Assembly: GCF_003443615.1 (NCBI RefSeq)
Contig: NZ_CP031967.1
Location: 1,798,001 to 1,862,000, forward strand
DNA length: 64,000 nucleotides
DNA from: Alteromonas sp. BL110
GTDB lineage: Bacteria; Pseudomonadota; Gammaproteobacteria; Enterobacterales; Alteromonadaceae
Direction of reading: 5' to 3'
Of the stretch, positions 1 to 9,657 are shown one piece after another (position 1 is the stretch's first letter; every line of letters begins with the position of its first letter). A program made the translations under genes and the position numbers. The notes under the pieces were generated by a model. That model was not told the origin of the DNA. It did no database searches and saw only the letters and a list, made by a program, of their open reading frames with translations.

Positions 1-126
1 TGGGTTGCTGCACTCGCCGTTCATCCAGTCGTTCAATCGCCACTGAAACTTTGCGTCTAGGTAGCTTGCCAAAAGCACAAGCGACGTGATGCTGCCAATT
101 AACAAAACTAAACTTAGCGTAGACAT
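1..126 (-). CDS. Small membrane protein, partial (cut by window start)
   Basis: The reverse strand reads ATG at 126-124 and stays open to the window edge, giving 42 codons. A good ribosome site (GAGGAAAA) lies 4 bases before the start. The N-terminus MSTLSLVLLIGSITSLVLLA forms one clear membrane segment, followed by a short polar stretch (YLDAKFQWRLNDWMNGE). I do not recognise the family. It is transcribed away from the sigma factor gene at 358, so the two may share the AT-rich interval 127-357. The C-terminus is unseen, so no function is proposed. Confidence 0.6.
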   Translation of the reverse strand, partial: MSTLSLVLLIGSITSLVLLASYLDAKFQWRLNDWMNGECSNP

Positions 127-357
127 AGTGTTTTCCTCATTTAAATTTCAAAATTTAAAAGTTGAAGCTTTTTAGCGTAAGTGACCTCACCGCCCGTTAC
201 TTCGTGTGGTATTTTCAAGTTCTATGTTAAGTAGTCGAGAGCTGTTCAAAAAAATTACAGCGGAAATAAAAAAAGTTTGTAATAAAAACTGGTATGGGCG
301 GACTGATAGAAGTAACACAATAAAATAACAGCAGTTTTTACTATTAGGGATGGGACC

Positions 358-864
358 TTGGGGCAGGGTTTTGAAGATGTTTTTGCGCAGTATGGGGCAC
401 TCCTTGGCCGTGTAGCTAACAGCTATGAAGCAAACGAGGCGATGCAACAAGAGTTATTGCAAGAAATTGCTATTGCAGTGTGGCAGGGATTGTCTCGATT
501 TAAAGGCGATAGCAGCGTCAAAACCTATATTTTGAAAATTGCTCACAACCGTGCGGTTACTCACGTAGCAGGTCAAGTGAAGCGTATTGATACCCATCAA
601 TACGACCACGATGATACGGGTACTGACGGGTACGCGAGTAACACTCACTCTCCAGAAGAAGTGTCTAGTCAACACCAGTCTTTAGAACGCCTGTTGCGCG
701 CCGTAAGAGCGTTGCCACTGCAGCCAAGACAGGTGCTTACCCTTTCCCTTGAAGGCTTAAGTTACGACGAAATTGCAGACGTATGTGGCCTTACCAAGAA
801 CCATGTTGGGGTGGTATTAAAACGCGCCAAGCAAAGTATCATGCAGGAGCAACCGCATGCATAA
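358..864 (+). CDS. ECF-type RNA polymerase sigma factor
   Basis: This 168-residue protein has the two-part build of an extracytoplasmic-function sigma factor. Region 2 covers about residues 5-75 (FAQYGALLGRVANSY, then AVWQGLSRFKGDSSVKTYIL and AHNRAV). A polar linker of about residues 75-105 follows, then region 4 with a helix-turn-helix (LPLQPRQVLTLSLEGLSYDE, IADVCGLTKNHVGVVLKRAK). The likely start is TTG at 358, because AGGGA at 346-350 sits at normal spacing and the ATG at 350 is in another frame that soon stops. Its end overlaps the next gene by 8 bases, the usual sigma/anti-sigma arrangement. The inducing signal and regulon cannot be read from the sequence. Confidence 0.85.
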   Translation: MGQGFEDVFAQYGALLGRVANSYEANEAMQQELLQEIAIAVWQGLSRFKGDSSVKTYILKIAHNRAVTHVAGQVKRIDTHQYDHDDTGTDGYASNTHSPEEVSSQHQSLERLLRAVRALPLQPRQVLTLSLEGLSYDEIADVCGLTKNHVGVVLKRAKQSIMQEQPHA

Positions 865-1477
865 TTCAGATAAAGAAAATCAAAAGACGACAGATAACAC
901 TGCAGAGTGCAGACAAAACGATAACTTGTCTGCACTCTGGCAGGCTCAACCTGTTACGGCTATTAATTTAGAGGAAGTAAAATCCAGTTTGCGCAGCGAA
1001 CGAACAAAGCAGCGTTGGTATATGGTGATAGACTCGCTAGCATTTATCCCAGCGATTTATTTTTTAATTAATAGCTGGGATAAATTTACGTTCGTCGCCC
1101 ACGCAATGTTTGTATTCATGTTGATTACTGCTCTTCCCCTGCTTGTCTATCAGCTATGGCTAAGAAGAGTGGCTGCATTTTCAAAAGATACGCAAACCGT
1201 TGATCACCTCATTCAGCTGACTAAACAAATTAAAAACAACGTGAAGATTGCTTTTATCACTAAGCACTCAACGTGGACTGCAGTGCTTTTTGGATATGCC
1301 TTCTTGTTGGAACGTTATTTTTTCGGTGATCCTACGCCAGAGAAAACCACTAAGATGGCGATAGTCATGACATCACTTAGTATCGGAATGCTATTGTGGT
1401 ATGTATGGGCACACAAAAGACAAAAGCGCTTCGAGCGGCAGCTCAAAACGCTAGAAGGTATGGCGCAGCAGCGCTAG
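857..1477 (+). CDS. Four-helix membrane protein coupled to the sigma factor (putative anti-sigma)
   Basis: This 206-residue protein starts 8 bases inside the sigma factor gene, so the two are probably co-translated. A polar N-terminal stretch of about 60 residues contains LSALWQAQPVTAINLEEVKS, which resembles the short cytoplasmic sigma-binding helix of membrane anti-sigma factors. About four membrane segments follow (near residues 55-73, 78-98, 135-153 and 167-185), and the tail is basic (HKRQKRFERQ). There is no zinc-binding HxxxCxxC motif. The anti-sigma role is inferred from context and topology only; a generic membrane protein is possible. Confidence 0.6.
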   Translation: MHNSDKENQKTTDNTAECRQNDNLSALWQAQPVTAINLEEVKSSLRSERTKQRWYMVIDSLAFIPAIYFLINSWDKFTFVAHAMFVFMLITALPLLVYQLWLRRVAAFSKDTQTVDHLIQLTKQIKNNVKIAFITKHSTWTAVLFGYAFLLERYFFGDPTPEKTTKMAIVMTSLSIGMLLWYVWAHKRQKRFERQLKTLEGMAQQR

Positions 1478-1520
1478 AAAATAGGACCAAGCTAATACAC
1501 TGTATTAACACGCAGAGCGT

Positions 1521-4500
1521 TTAGCTGTCTTTGCTGGAGCTTGAGGTCTCTTCATTGCTTTCTTGTGATGACTCTGAATTATTATCAACCTCATCGATAT
1601 CATCACTGTCATCATCGCCGTTATCGCTTTTGCGGTTTCTGGTATCACCTAAAAAGAACTCATAATAAAGGTCTAACGCAAACTCTGACTGGTCTTCTAG
1701 CGTGGTTTGGATTGCCTCTAAATACAGGCTAGGAAGCAGCTGGTATTTAAGTGCTAAATCAGGTGGTAGCTGGCGACGTCTTAAGGTGCTATTGGCATCA
1801 TTATCTTTTATACCTACGTCCACATTGTATTCCACCGAAAGCCTATCGTTGATTTGGCCGGTAACAGAAAGCAAATTTTCATTGGTACTTAAGCTAAAGT
1901 CATCAATACCTAAAGCACTGCCTACCTGCCCAGTAAGGGTTTCCGTGTTCGACAGTCCAAAACCCAATAGCAGAGCTGCGTAGTTAGGATCTGCTGAACT
2001 GCCTGAATCTGGCCCAGACCCCGTTAATAGATACGATAATACGCCCTGTTGATCCATGGAGGGTTCAGAGAATAAGTTAATGCTCGGTGCGTCAGCGGCG
2101 CCGTCTATACGAATACCCGCTATAACATCATCATCGGTTTTGGCGGGGTCTCGTATCGCTTCTACCAGCAACAGCGGTTGGTCGATAGGACCGTTGAACT
2201 GCACTTCTCCGGTTTGAATGATCAACTGCTGACCATAGGCACTGTAGCGACCGTTTATTATTTGTAAGTCTCCATAGCCAACTAACGCGGGTTGAGTGTT
2301 CACGCGTATACCGCCGAATAAGCTGGCCGTCAGGCCAAAGGCTTCAAGCTTTACTTCTTCTGTTTTGTTTTTATCAATGTTAACAAGAACCGAAGCATGA
2401 ACAATGTCCAGTGGTTCTTCTTTGTCTGGCTCTCCACGCAAATGCACGTCCTTTGATGGCGACACTGCGCTTTCAGGCAAGGATTCTACCTCAATACGGG
2501 CCCAGGGAATGTTGACCTCGCCCGTTACATCGACCTTTTCTTTGGTTGCAGCAACATCAATATTAGGCGACACCTTAAGGCGTATGTTTGGCTGTCTTAT
2601 TTCAAAGCTGTTGCCCTTTAACTTGAAAGTCGCGCTAGGCTCAGATGACCAGTCGAGATCGCCTTTTAGCGTACCTTTACCGCCACCGAGTATAAAACTG
2701 CCATCGAGCGCTGCAGTTTGGTCGCTAAGCACCACTTTTTGATTCCAGTCGGCTAATGTGACAGGCGTATCTTGGATATCTATCGCGCCGTTAGAAACAG
2801 TAAGCTCGCCATTTAGAGATGGGTCATCGACATAACCGCTAAGGGTGATATTACCGTTAAGCACGCCTGTTAAGGTGCGAATAGCGGGTGAAATAGGTTT
2901 CAGTGGCGCTACATCAAGCCCCTCCATTATCAACTTACCGTCCAAAGGTATTTCCTCTTCAAACGGTCGGGTGTTTAAGGTAAGCGTAGCATCGCCAATG
3001 TCTTGGCTGGAGATCAGTGAAGTTGACTCCAACTGCCCTTGCTTTATTTTACCGCTAGTTTCAAAAGAGTTAATGGTAAGCGTTAACGGTCTGGTTTCAC
3101 CTAATTGCCATGGGGCGGCGCTCATTGACGCGGTAAAGGTGGCGTCGATAGGATCTTGTTGTGAATAGCTGCCTATTGTTTGAATACTCAACGTCGCTTC
3201 TGAAGGAGATGAAACCACGGTCGGCACTAGTTCATTCGCCCACAGCCCTACAGGTAGTGACGTTGCCTTAATATCCCAACTTGCTTTGCTGTCTTGATAA
3301 TTCACGTTCGAGATACACAGCTCTCCTTCGCGACGTGATGTCCAGCAGTGCTGGCCTATTTTGGCCGTAACAGGTGCAGTGCCTATATCAAGCGTGAACG
3401 GGCTTGATAACACCCATTGCATATTAGCAAGCTCTAGCTGGGTATCGCTAATCTCACCTATCCAATGATTGTTTGCCCATGCGCCTTTAAGGCTAAACGC
3501 AACTTGATTATTGGGCACAGAAACGTCTAGCTGCGCTTGGTGATCTTTATAAGTTCCATCTAGTGTTATCTCGCCGCTCAATGGCCCTTGCTGAGCGGCA
3601 GAAGCATTTAAGCTTGGCGACACAGTGATGTTTGATAGACTTAACTTGCCGTTAGCGCGAGGATTTTTCCAGGGGCCAGAGGCGGATACTTTACCGTTTA
3701 TCGCACCGGAAACTTCTGGATAAAGACTATTTATAGCGTTGGCGCCAATAGTAATATCGGCGTTTAAATGACGCTTGTTTAAAACCTGTGCAATAGCTCG
3801 AATAACGTTTTTTTCATTCTCCCCTTCTTGCACAATATTGACGTTAGTCACGAACAAGTCGCTTGGGCCGGCGTATACGGCGTTACCTTTTACCTTTAGC
3901 GCTTTACCTTGTAGCACGCCAGATACCTGCATATCTTTTAAGCTCATATGCAGCCCGCCGCGCTCTGAGTACTGTAAAATACTCTCTATCTCGCCGCTTA
4001 AGTTTTTAGGTGCGTAGGTGCTGAATTGCTGCGCTGACACGTTTGAAAGCGTAGTTTTACCTTCCCAAGCAATATTTTCGTTTAGATAAAGAGTGCCTGT
4101 ATTAACTAAACTTCCGTTTAGCGCCTTTATATTCGCCTGATTGACATAGATATTGTTCTTTTTAAGCACGACATCCAGTGATACAGGCACATTGCCTATG
4201 TCTGGCAAGGTTGCTGCACCAGCGCCTTTTAGCTGGTAATCGCCCATAGTACCTTCTAGTGACAGCGTACCTGCTTTTAACGTGGCGTTTTCCATTGTTG
4301 GAATGGGTTGTTCTTTCCATTTTGCAGTGAATTCAATGGGGAGTTCGGTATTAAGAACATTTGCCGCCAAATTAGCATCGGCGTTTACCGCTCCTGTTGC
4401 ACTGACGGAAAGGGTTAATTTATCTAATGCCCCCGATGCGTTTAAGTTTACGGTAAGCGGAGCATCATCAAGCACGGTTTTAGCTCTAGCAGCAATGCTT

Positions 4501-5423
4501 AGTGGGAAGTTCCCACTAAGGGTGGCCCTTGCCTTTGCTTTTACTTCCCCTTGTTCATGCGCAAATACCATTTCTTCAATGGCAATATCACTGTCTTTGA
4601 ACTGCGCATCAAGTAGCGAGATCAATGCTATTTGTTGTGTGCTACCAGCTTGTGTAAAGTGTAAATCTTCAACCAATAAAGTACCAAGCGATACGGGAAT
4701 AGGAGCGCTAATTGTTGGTAATTCAGGTGCTTCATAGCTAAGCGAGTAAGAGCTAGGCAAGGTGCTTTCTTCATCTGGAGTCGCTTGCCCTGCTGTTTTA
4801 TCAGCGCTTTGTTCAAGCGTCTGTTTTGACGTGGAAGACTGAGTCTGAGAAGCCGTATTCGCCGCTGGTGATCTAGCTTTTTCATCTGCCTCTACTAAAG
4901 CTATACGAACCCCTTTCGTAGCTATACTGTCAAGAACCAGCGTCTGGTCGCCGCTGAAATCCGCAAGCTCTAGCTCATCGACTTCAACGGTTGTGGTAAG
5001 AAGCTCAATGTTAATATTCGCAAGCGCCAGATACCCTACTTCTATGGGTATAGGTAAGTTAAACTCACCACTAGACTCTTTTTCTTCATCGGCTTCAGAA
5101 GCGGCAGCGAGTTGCATTAATGTAGCATTTTCAAGCGAGAGTTCATTAACACATACTTTCGGCTCAAAGACGCAACGCCACGTTACATCAATATAAGCGT
5201 ACTTAAATGACACCCGCCACTGCGCGTTTTCCCAATGTACATTATGTATTTGAAGCGTATCGGCAAAACCGCCCTCAATATCATCAATGGAAAGGTTTGT
5301 AACCAAGCTATTCGCGATAAGTTTTACCGTTGGGCCGCCCAGCGGGCTAATAAGTAGCGCATAAATAGCAACTAGCAGAAGTATGGGCGATAGTAAAATG
5401 GCCGAAAGCGTACGTTTTCTCAT
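1521..5423 (-). CDS. tamB: TamB, inner-membrane-anchored translocation and assembly module protein
   Basis: At 1300 residues it is close to E. coli TamB (1259). An N-terminal membrane anchor (LSAILLSPILLLVAIYALLI) is followed by a very long repetitive beta-rich region and the conserved C-terminal TamB (DUF490) domain of about residues 940-1260. The domain includes INGRYSAYGQQLIIQTGEVQ, GPIDQPLLLVEAIRDP and GVLSYLLTGSG. TamB bridges the periplasm and works with TamA in outer-membrane protein insertion and lipid homeostasis. Its ATG lies inside the tamA stop (ATGA overlap). Two features are unusual: a low-complexity Ser/Thr/Gln-rich insert near residues 180-235, and a tail of about 39 residues rich in Asp and Ser after the conserved end. 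Confidence 0.92.
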   Translation of the reverse strand: MRKRTLSAILLSPILLLVAIYALLISPLGGPTVKLIANSLVTNLSIDDIEGGFADTLQIHNVHWENAQWRVSFKYAYIDVTWRCVFEPKVCVNELSLENATLMQLAAASEADEEKESSGEFNLPIPIEVGYLALANINIELLTTTVEVDELELADFSGDQTLVLDSIATKGVRIALVEADEKARSPAANTASQTQSSTSKQTLEQSADKTAGQATPDEESTLPSSYSLSYEAPELPTISAPIPVSLGTLLVEDLHFTQAGSTQQIALISLLDAQFKDSDIAIEEMVFAHEQGEVKAKARATLSGNFPLSIAARAKTVLDDAPLTVNLNASGALDKLTLSVSATGAVNADANLAANVLNTELPIEFTAKWKEQPIPTMENATLKAGTLSLEGTMGDYQLKGAGAATLPDIGNVPVSLDVVLKKNNIYVNQANIKALNGSLVNTGTLYLNENIAWEGKTTLSNVSAQQFSTYAPKNLSGEIESILQYSERGGLHMSLKDMQVSGVLQGKALKVKGNAVYAGPSDLFVTNVNIVQEGENEKNVIRAIAQVLNKRHLNADITIGANAINSLYPEVSGAINGKVSASGPWKNPRANGKLSLSNITVSPSLNASAAQQGPLSGEITLDGTYKDHQAQLDVSVPNNQVAFSLKGAWANNHWIGEISDTQLELANMQWVLSSPFTLDIGTAPVTAKIGQHCWTSRREGELCISNVNYQDSKASWDIKATSLPVGLWANELVPTVVSSPSEATLSIQTIGSYSQQDPIDATFTASMSAAPWQLGETRPLTLTINSFETSGKIKQGQLESTSLISSQDIGDATLTLNTRPFEEEIPLDGKLIMEGLDVAPLKPISPAIRTLTGVLNGNITLSGYVDDPSLNGELTVSNGAIDIQDTPVTLADWNQKVVLSDQTAALDGSFILGGGKGTLKGDLDWSSEPSATFKLKGNSFEIRQPNIRLKVSPNIDVAATKEKVDVTGEVNIPWARIEVESLPESAVSPSKDVHLRGEPDKEEPLDIVHASVLVNIDKNKTEEVKLEAFGLTASLFGGIRVNTQPALVGYGDLQIINGRYSAYGQQLIIQTGEVQFNGPIDQPLLLVEAIRDPAKTDDDVIAGIRIDGAADAPSINLFSEPSMDQQGVLSYLLTGSGPDSGSSADPNYAALLLGFGLSNTETLTGQVGSALGIDDFSLSTNENLLSVTGQINDRLSVEYNVDVGIKDNDANSTLRRRQLPPDLALKYQLLPSLYLEAIQTTLEDQSEFALDLYYEFFLGDTRNRKSDNGDDDSDDIDEVDNNSESSQESNEETSSSSKDS

Positions 5424-7258
5424 AGCTCAGGCCCTAAAATGATGTGAATGCGCCAATCATTTCCTTGTTTTGATAGCCCTCTGGCTAAGTATACTCTTAC
5501 AGGGCCAATAGGTGACAGCCAGTGAACCCCGGGGCCTATACCATAAGCGAGGGGGTCGCTTATATCGTTTGCTGCTTTACCCGCGTCTAAGAAAGCGGCT
5601 ATTCGCCAGTTGTCTGCAATCGAGTAAGCGTATTCTATGCTTGATGTGACCAAGTACTTTCCACCAATAGACTCAACGTCAAGCTCGCCAGTCTCTGGAT
5701 TAATAACATCTGCTTTAGGCGACAAATCACGAAATTTAAACCCTCTAACGCTTTGGTCACCACCAGCGTAGAAGCGAAGTGAAGCAGGTACATCATCGAA
5801 AGAGTTTGTTTTAATTGCTCCAATTTCTCCGCGTAAAGTTATTCTATGCTTATCGGCGTATGTACGAATTAACATAGCTTCAACGGCGGTTTTGGCATAG
5901 TCAATATCTGAGCCAAAACCCTCTTTGCCATATTGAGCCAGTGCTTGAACATAGGTGCCTTTGCTAACGTTTAGTTCATCGTCTTTATTTCGGTAGGTTA
6001 GTGAATAGCCCGGTAAAACTAACGAGGTGGTATTGGTATCAAGGTCCCCCTGATCGTAAGTCTCTCTAAGGTAGGTTACGGAATAATCATGTTGCCAGGG
6101 CGAACCATCTTGTTGCGTGTATCTATGTGCTGACAAAGAAAGGGTTTCGCTTTCAAATGACGTATTGGCGTACTCAATAAACTGATAGCCTGCTTCGATA
6201 CTGGCATAGTCGCGAGTGATATTTTTCATTGGAATGCGATAGTCCGCGGTAACCGACTGCTCAGGCTCTGAAATGAAAATATCTGATGAAACCGAATGGC
6301 CTTTGTCATTTACCCAAGGACGTTCCCAACCCAAACGTACTCGCGGACCTGTATCAGTAGCTGCACCGACCGAGACATTAAATGAATCCGTAGGTCTGTG
6401 TTGAAGTGAGACCTCAATAGGAACCAGTAACCCTTCTGCGTCGCTCACTACTGGCCTTGCTATCACTCGATTGAAATAGCCCGACTGATTTAAACGTCTG
6501 TTAAAGTCGCCTAACACTGATGATGAATAAGCATCGCCGGTTTTAAAAGGTTTTAGGCGCTCAATAATCGCTTTAGCTTTATCATCACCTACGAATTTGA
6601 GTTCCCCAAACTTATATTGAGGCCCGCTTTGCGCAATTAAAAGCACATTCGCTTGCTTTTCGCCACGTACTAAATCTAGCCGTGTTGCCTGCCAGAAATA
6701 ATCGAAGTAACCGTTGGAAAGAGCGTAGTTAAAAATTGAAGATTTAAATGACTCATAGACAGTCTGATTTAATACGTCGCCTTCTTTGAGTTTAAGCGAG
6801 TTAAAGCGCTCTCTAAAGGCCTTATCTTCACGGCCAGCGCCAATAATTTCTCGGGTAACTTTGTTGATGGTAAGAGGTGTATTCAACGCAACTTTTACGG
6901 TGACCTTGTCCCCTTCTTGTATGCTTACCTTTGTTTCACTGTTGTAAAAGCCATAGGGTTGTACTGCCGTTGCCACCGTTTCTGCAACTTCGTCTTGCCA
7001 ATAAGGGTCAGTTAGCAGTGCTTTTTCTACATCAAGTCCGTTTAAATGCAGCCGAATGTTATTTCGAAGCTTTGCATCTTCAACACCCTGAATATCGTAG
7101 GTTATTGTCTCCTGGGCATGCGAAAACGTGCATAACAAGCACAGCAGCAAACACCATACCCCTCTTGCTAGTAAAGAAGATGCTTTGGATGTTCTGAGCA
7201 CAAGTTGTCGGAATAATAGGTCTTGCGAAGTGGCAAGCCCGCTCCAAATTGAAGGCAT
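5420..7258 (-). CDS. tamA: TamA, outer-membrane Omp85-family translocase
   Basis: This 612-residue protein has N-terminal POTRA domains (about residues 55-290) and a C-terminal 16-stranded barrel of the Omp85/bacterial surface antigen type. The barrel carries the conserved ARFYAGGDQSVRGF-like stretch (LRFYAGGDQSVRGFKF) and ends in FxxGPEL-like residues (HIILGPEL). A signal peptide is visible as GVWCLLLCLLCTFSHAQ near residues 33-49, which leaves a long N-region from the ATG at 7258. There is no good ribosome site there, so an internal start is possible. It is followed by tamB with a 4-base overlap, and the products act as one complex across the envelope. Confidence 0.92.
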   Translation of the reverse strand: MPSIWSGLATSQDLLFRQLVLRTSKASSLLARGVWCLLLCLLCTFSHAQETITYDIQGVEDAKLRNNIRLHLNGLDVEKALLTDPYWQDEVAETVATAVQPYGFYNSETKVSIQEGDKVTVKVALNTPLTINKVTREIIGAGREDKAFRERFNSLKLKEGDVLNQTVYESFKSSIFNYALSNGYFDYFWQATRLDLVRGEKQANVLLIAQSGPQYKFGELKFVGDDKAKAIIERLKPFKTGDAYSSSVLGDFNRRLNQSGYFNRVIARPVVSDAEGLLVPIEVSLQHRPTDSFNVSVGAATDTGPRVRLGWERPWVNDKGHSVSSDIFISEPEQSVTADYRIPMKNITRDYASIEAGYQFIEYANTSFESETLSLSAHRYTQQDGSPWQHDYSVTYLRETYDQGDLDTNTTSLVLPGYSLTYRNKDDELNVSKGTYVQALAQYGKEGFGSDIDYAKTAVEAMLIRTYADKHRITLRGEIGAIKTNSFDDVPASLRFYAGGDQSVRGFKFRDLSPKADVINPETGELDVESIGGKYLVTSSIEYAYSIADNWRIAAFLDAGKAANDISDPLAYGIGPGVHWLSPIGPVRVYLARGLSKQGNDWRIHIILGPEL

Positions 7259-7431
7259 GAAAAGGCTAAATCCTTAAGATAACGCTGGGCTTAGGTGCTT
7301 ACCGCTATTGGGTAAAATCCATACTATATCTGTGGTTAATAATACCATATCCGTATTTTGTATTCGCAAAGTACGACGAGAGATCAAATTATCGCGCCAA
7401 TATCGTTTATATCAAGCATGTCGGTTTGTTT

Positions 7432-7460
7432 TTGTACATACGGCAACAAATTTGTATACT
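7432..7460 (+). promoter_or_regulatory. Candidate sigma-70 promoter for the S9 peptidase
   Basis: TTGTAC at 7432-7437 and TATACT at 7455-7460 are separated by 17 bases. The -10 matches 5 of 6 consensus bases but the -35 only the first three. It lies about 70 bases before the peptidase ATG, in an interval with no convincing gene. Sequence pattern only. Confidence 0.35.
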
Positions 7461-7532
7461 CGTATTAACATAGTTTTGAGGTTTGCTCACTAGCTAAGTT
7501 CCGCCCACAATAAAAAATTACAAGGGAATGTT

Positions 7533-9518
7533 ATGTCTTATAAAAAGGCTTTCTCACCTGCTACGCTTGTTGCCCTACTACTGCTAGCTATTTCGACCAC
7601 GTTAAGCGCTGAACCGGCTGCGCAGAATAATAGCTACGACGCTTTTAGTACGCTGCCAACCTATTGGACGCCATCTTTGTCACCCGATGGAACTAAAATC
7701 GCTTTTGTTCAAAATGTTGAACAAGAAGAGGCGTTTGCCATGCTCGCCACCTTCGACTTGGAAAAGGGTGAAAAGCATTACCTACTTCGCTCTGACAATG
7801 AACGTGTAAAAATTAATTGGTATAAGTGGGTGAACAATGAACGTGTAGTGGTTAGTGCGCGCTATGAAACTCGCCGTGGTACTACAAAAGTGCATGACAC
7901 CCGCTTGTTAAGTATTAAATTCGATGGCGAGGGCGGCGCGTTTAATATGGTTGAATGGGAACGAATTAAGCGTCGGGCCGGTAACCCCAACCACATTCCC
8001 CAATTTCAAGATGAGGTTATCGATTGGCTACCTGATGACCCGGATCATGTGCTTATAGCAATAGATGCCGAGGTGCTAGGTTTACCTTCAGTGTATAAAG
8101 TCAATGTTAACACAGGAGGCGTAAGTCGCATTATGCGCGGTAAAAAGCGCATCAGAGATTGGCTTACCGACCAACAAAGTAACGTTCGTATTGGCGTTTC
8201 GCTCAACTATGATAGCGGTGAGCGCGAAGTCTTTCTAAAAGAAGAAGATGGCTGGCGAACCTTATTTGCCTATAACGCGATGACGGAGAAAGGCGAATAC
8301 CCAGTGGGCTTTGCTAAAGACCCAAATATTCTTTATTACAAAGGCTACAAGGGCGACTATCGCGCATTATATAGCTTAAACCTTAAAACCAACGAGCGAA
8401 CTGAGGTATATGCCGACGAAGGCTATGACGTCAACGGAAGCCTTATTTACTCGCCAGTTACGCGAGATGCTATCGGTGTGCGTCATGATGGTCGTTTTTA
8501 CTGGGATGAACGCTATGTTGCACTTCAAAACGGAATCGACCAGGGACTTCCTGATTATCACAACACGTTAGTTAGTTTCAGTGAGGATGAACAAACTTAT
8601 ATTGTTTACTCTGAGTCTGACATATTGCCTGGTGTGTATTTATTGGGTAATCGCAAGGAAGGCACGCTGAACGTGCTATTTGAGCAATACAGCCAAATAG
8701 ATTCGACAAAACTATCCGAGCATAAACTCATTGAGTACGAAGCCAGAGATGGCATCAAGATTGAAGCATATTTAACCCTTCCTAAGGGGGATGGGCCCTT
8801 CCCAACCATTATTCATCCTCACGGCGGGCCGGGGGCTCGGGATTTCAGCGGTTTCGACTACTGGACTGCATACTTCACCTCGAAAGGCTACGCGGTGTTG
8901 AGGCCAAACTTTAGAGGCTCAAGAGGCTATGGTTATAGTTTTGCGCAAAGCCAAATGAAAGGATGGGGCCTAGCTATGCAAGACGATATCACTGACGCCG
9001 CAACTTGGATGGTAGAAAAGGGATACGCAGAGCAAGATAATATGTGCATAGTTGGCGCAAGTTATGGTGGCTATGCCGCGTTAATGGCAACGGTTAAAAC
9101 CCCTGAACTATTTCAATGCGCCGTAAGTTTTGCCGGCGTGAGTTCGCTTAAACACGTTATCATTCACTCTCGTCGCTTTCTCAATAATGAGTTCGTTAAA
9201 AATCAAATTGGTGACGACTACGATGATTTGGAAGCACGCTCGCCTTATTACAACGCAAAAGGGATCAAGACGCCTATTCTACTTGTGCATGGCGAAGAAG
9301 ACCGCGTTGTTCCACCTCTTCACAGCCGCTACATGGCTGATGAGTTAGAAGACTACGACAAAGTTTTTAAATACGTGGAGCTTGAAAATGGAGACCACAG
9401 CCTTTCTATTCAGCGCAACCGTCACCTATTCTTCAAAGAAATGGATGTGTTTTTAAACCAATACTTAAAACCGACTAAGAACGGCGAGGCGGTGACAGCT
9501 AGTCTGTCAGAGGAATAA
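7533..9518 (+). CDS. S9-family prolyl-oligopeptidase-type serine peptidase, secreted
   Basis: This 661-residue protein starts with a signal peptide (ATLVALLLLAISTTLSAEPA) behind the ribosome site AAGGGAA. A beta-propeller-like region follows (about 40-400), then an alpha/beta-hydrolase domain (about 410-650). The catalytic triad can be placed: Ser510 in GASYGG, Asp590 in HGEEDRVVPP and His622 in NGDHSL. The oxyanion segment HGGPGARD precedes them. Such enzymes cut short peptides in the periplasm or outside the cell. It resembles the dipeptidyl/acylaminoacyl peptidases abundant in protein-degrading marine bacteria, but the exact substrate cannot be named. It stands alone and ends in a terminator at 9600. 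Confidence 0.9.
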   Translation: MSYKKAFSPATLVALLLLAISTTLSAEPAAQNNSYDAFSTLPTYWTPSLSPDGTKIAFVQNVEQEEAFAMLATFDLEKGEKHYLLRSDNERVKINWYKWVNNERVVVSARYETRRGTTKVHDTRLLSIKFDGEGGAFNMVEWERIKRRAGNPNHIPQFQDEVIDWLPDDPDHVLIAIDAEVLGLPSVYKVNVNTGGVSRIMRGKKRIRDWLTDQQSNVRIGVSLNYDSGEREVFLKEEDGWRTLFAYNAMTEKGEYPVGFAKDPNILYYKGYKGDYRALYSLNLKTNERTEVYADEGYDVNGSLIYSPVTRDAIGVRHDGRFYWDERYVALQNGIDQGLPDYHNTLVSFSEDEQTYIVYSESDILPGVYLLGNRKEGTLNVLFEQYSQIDSTKLSEHKLIEYEARDGIKIEAYLTLPKGDGPFPTIIHPHGGPGARDFSGFDYWTAYFTSKGYAVLRPNFRGSRGYGYSFAQSQMKGWGLAMQDDITDAATWMVEKGYAEQDNMCIVGASYGGYAALMATVKTPELFQCAVSFAGVSSLKHVIIHSRRFLNNEFVKNQIGDDYDDLEARSPYYNAKGIKTPILLVHGEEDRVVPPLHSRYMADELEDYDKVFKYVELENGDHSLSIQRNRHLFFKEMDVFLNQYLKPTKNGEAVTASLSEE

Positions 9519-9599
9519 CACTCGTTAAAGGTAATAGTATTTAAGATAAGATAGCCAAATCTGACGGCTTTTTAACCAGGTTTCAGGTATACTAATTAA

Positions 9600-9624
9600 G
9601 GCGCGACGGTTTCGCGCCTTTTTT
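9600..9624 (+). terminator. Intrinsic terminator after the S9 peptidase
   Basis: A perfect 7-base stem (GGCGCGA at 9600-9606, TCGCGCC at 9612-9618) with a 5-base loop is followed directly by six T. It lies only 33 bases before the next start codon. Confidence 0.85.
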
Positions 9625-9657
9625 AATTCCCTCACTTAATTTCATATTCGAGACTTT

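Noticed and set aside
7308..7493. 61-codon frame between tamA and the S9 peptidase
   Set aside because: No ribosome site, no family resemblance, and it covers the likely promoter of the peptidase.
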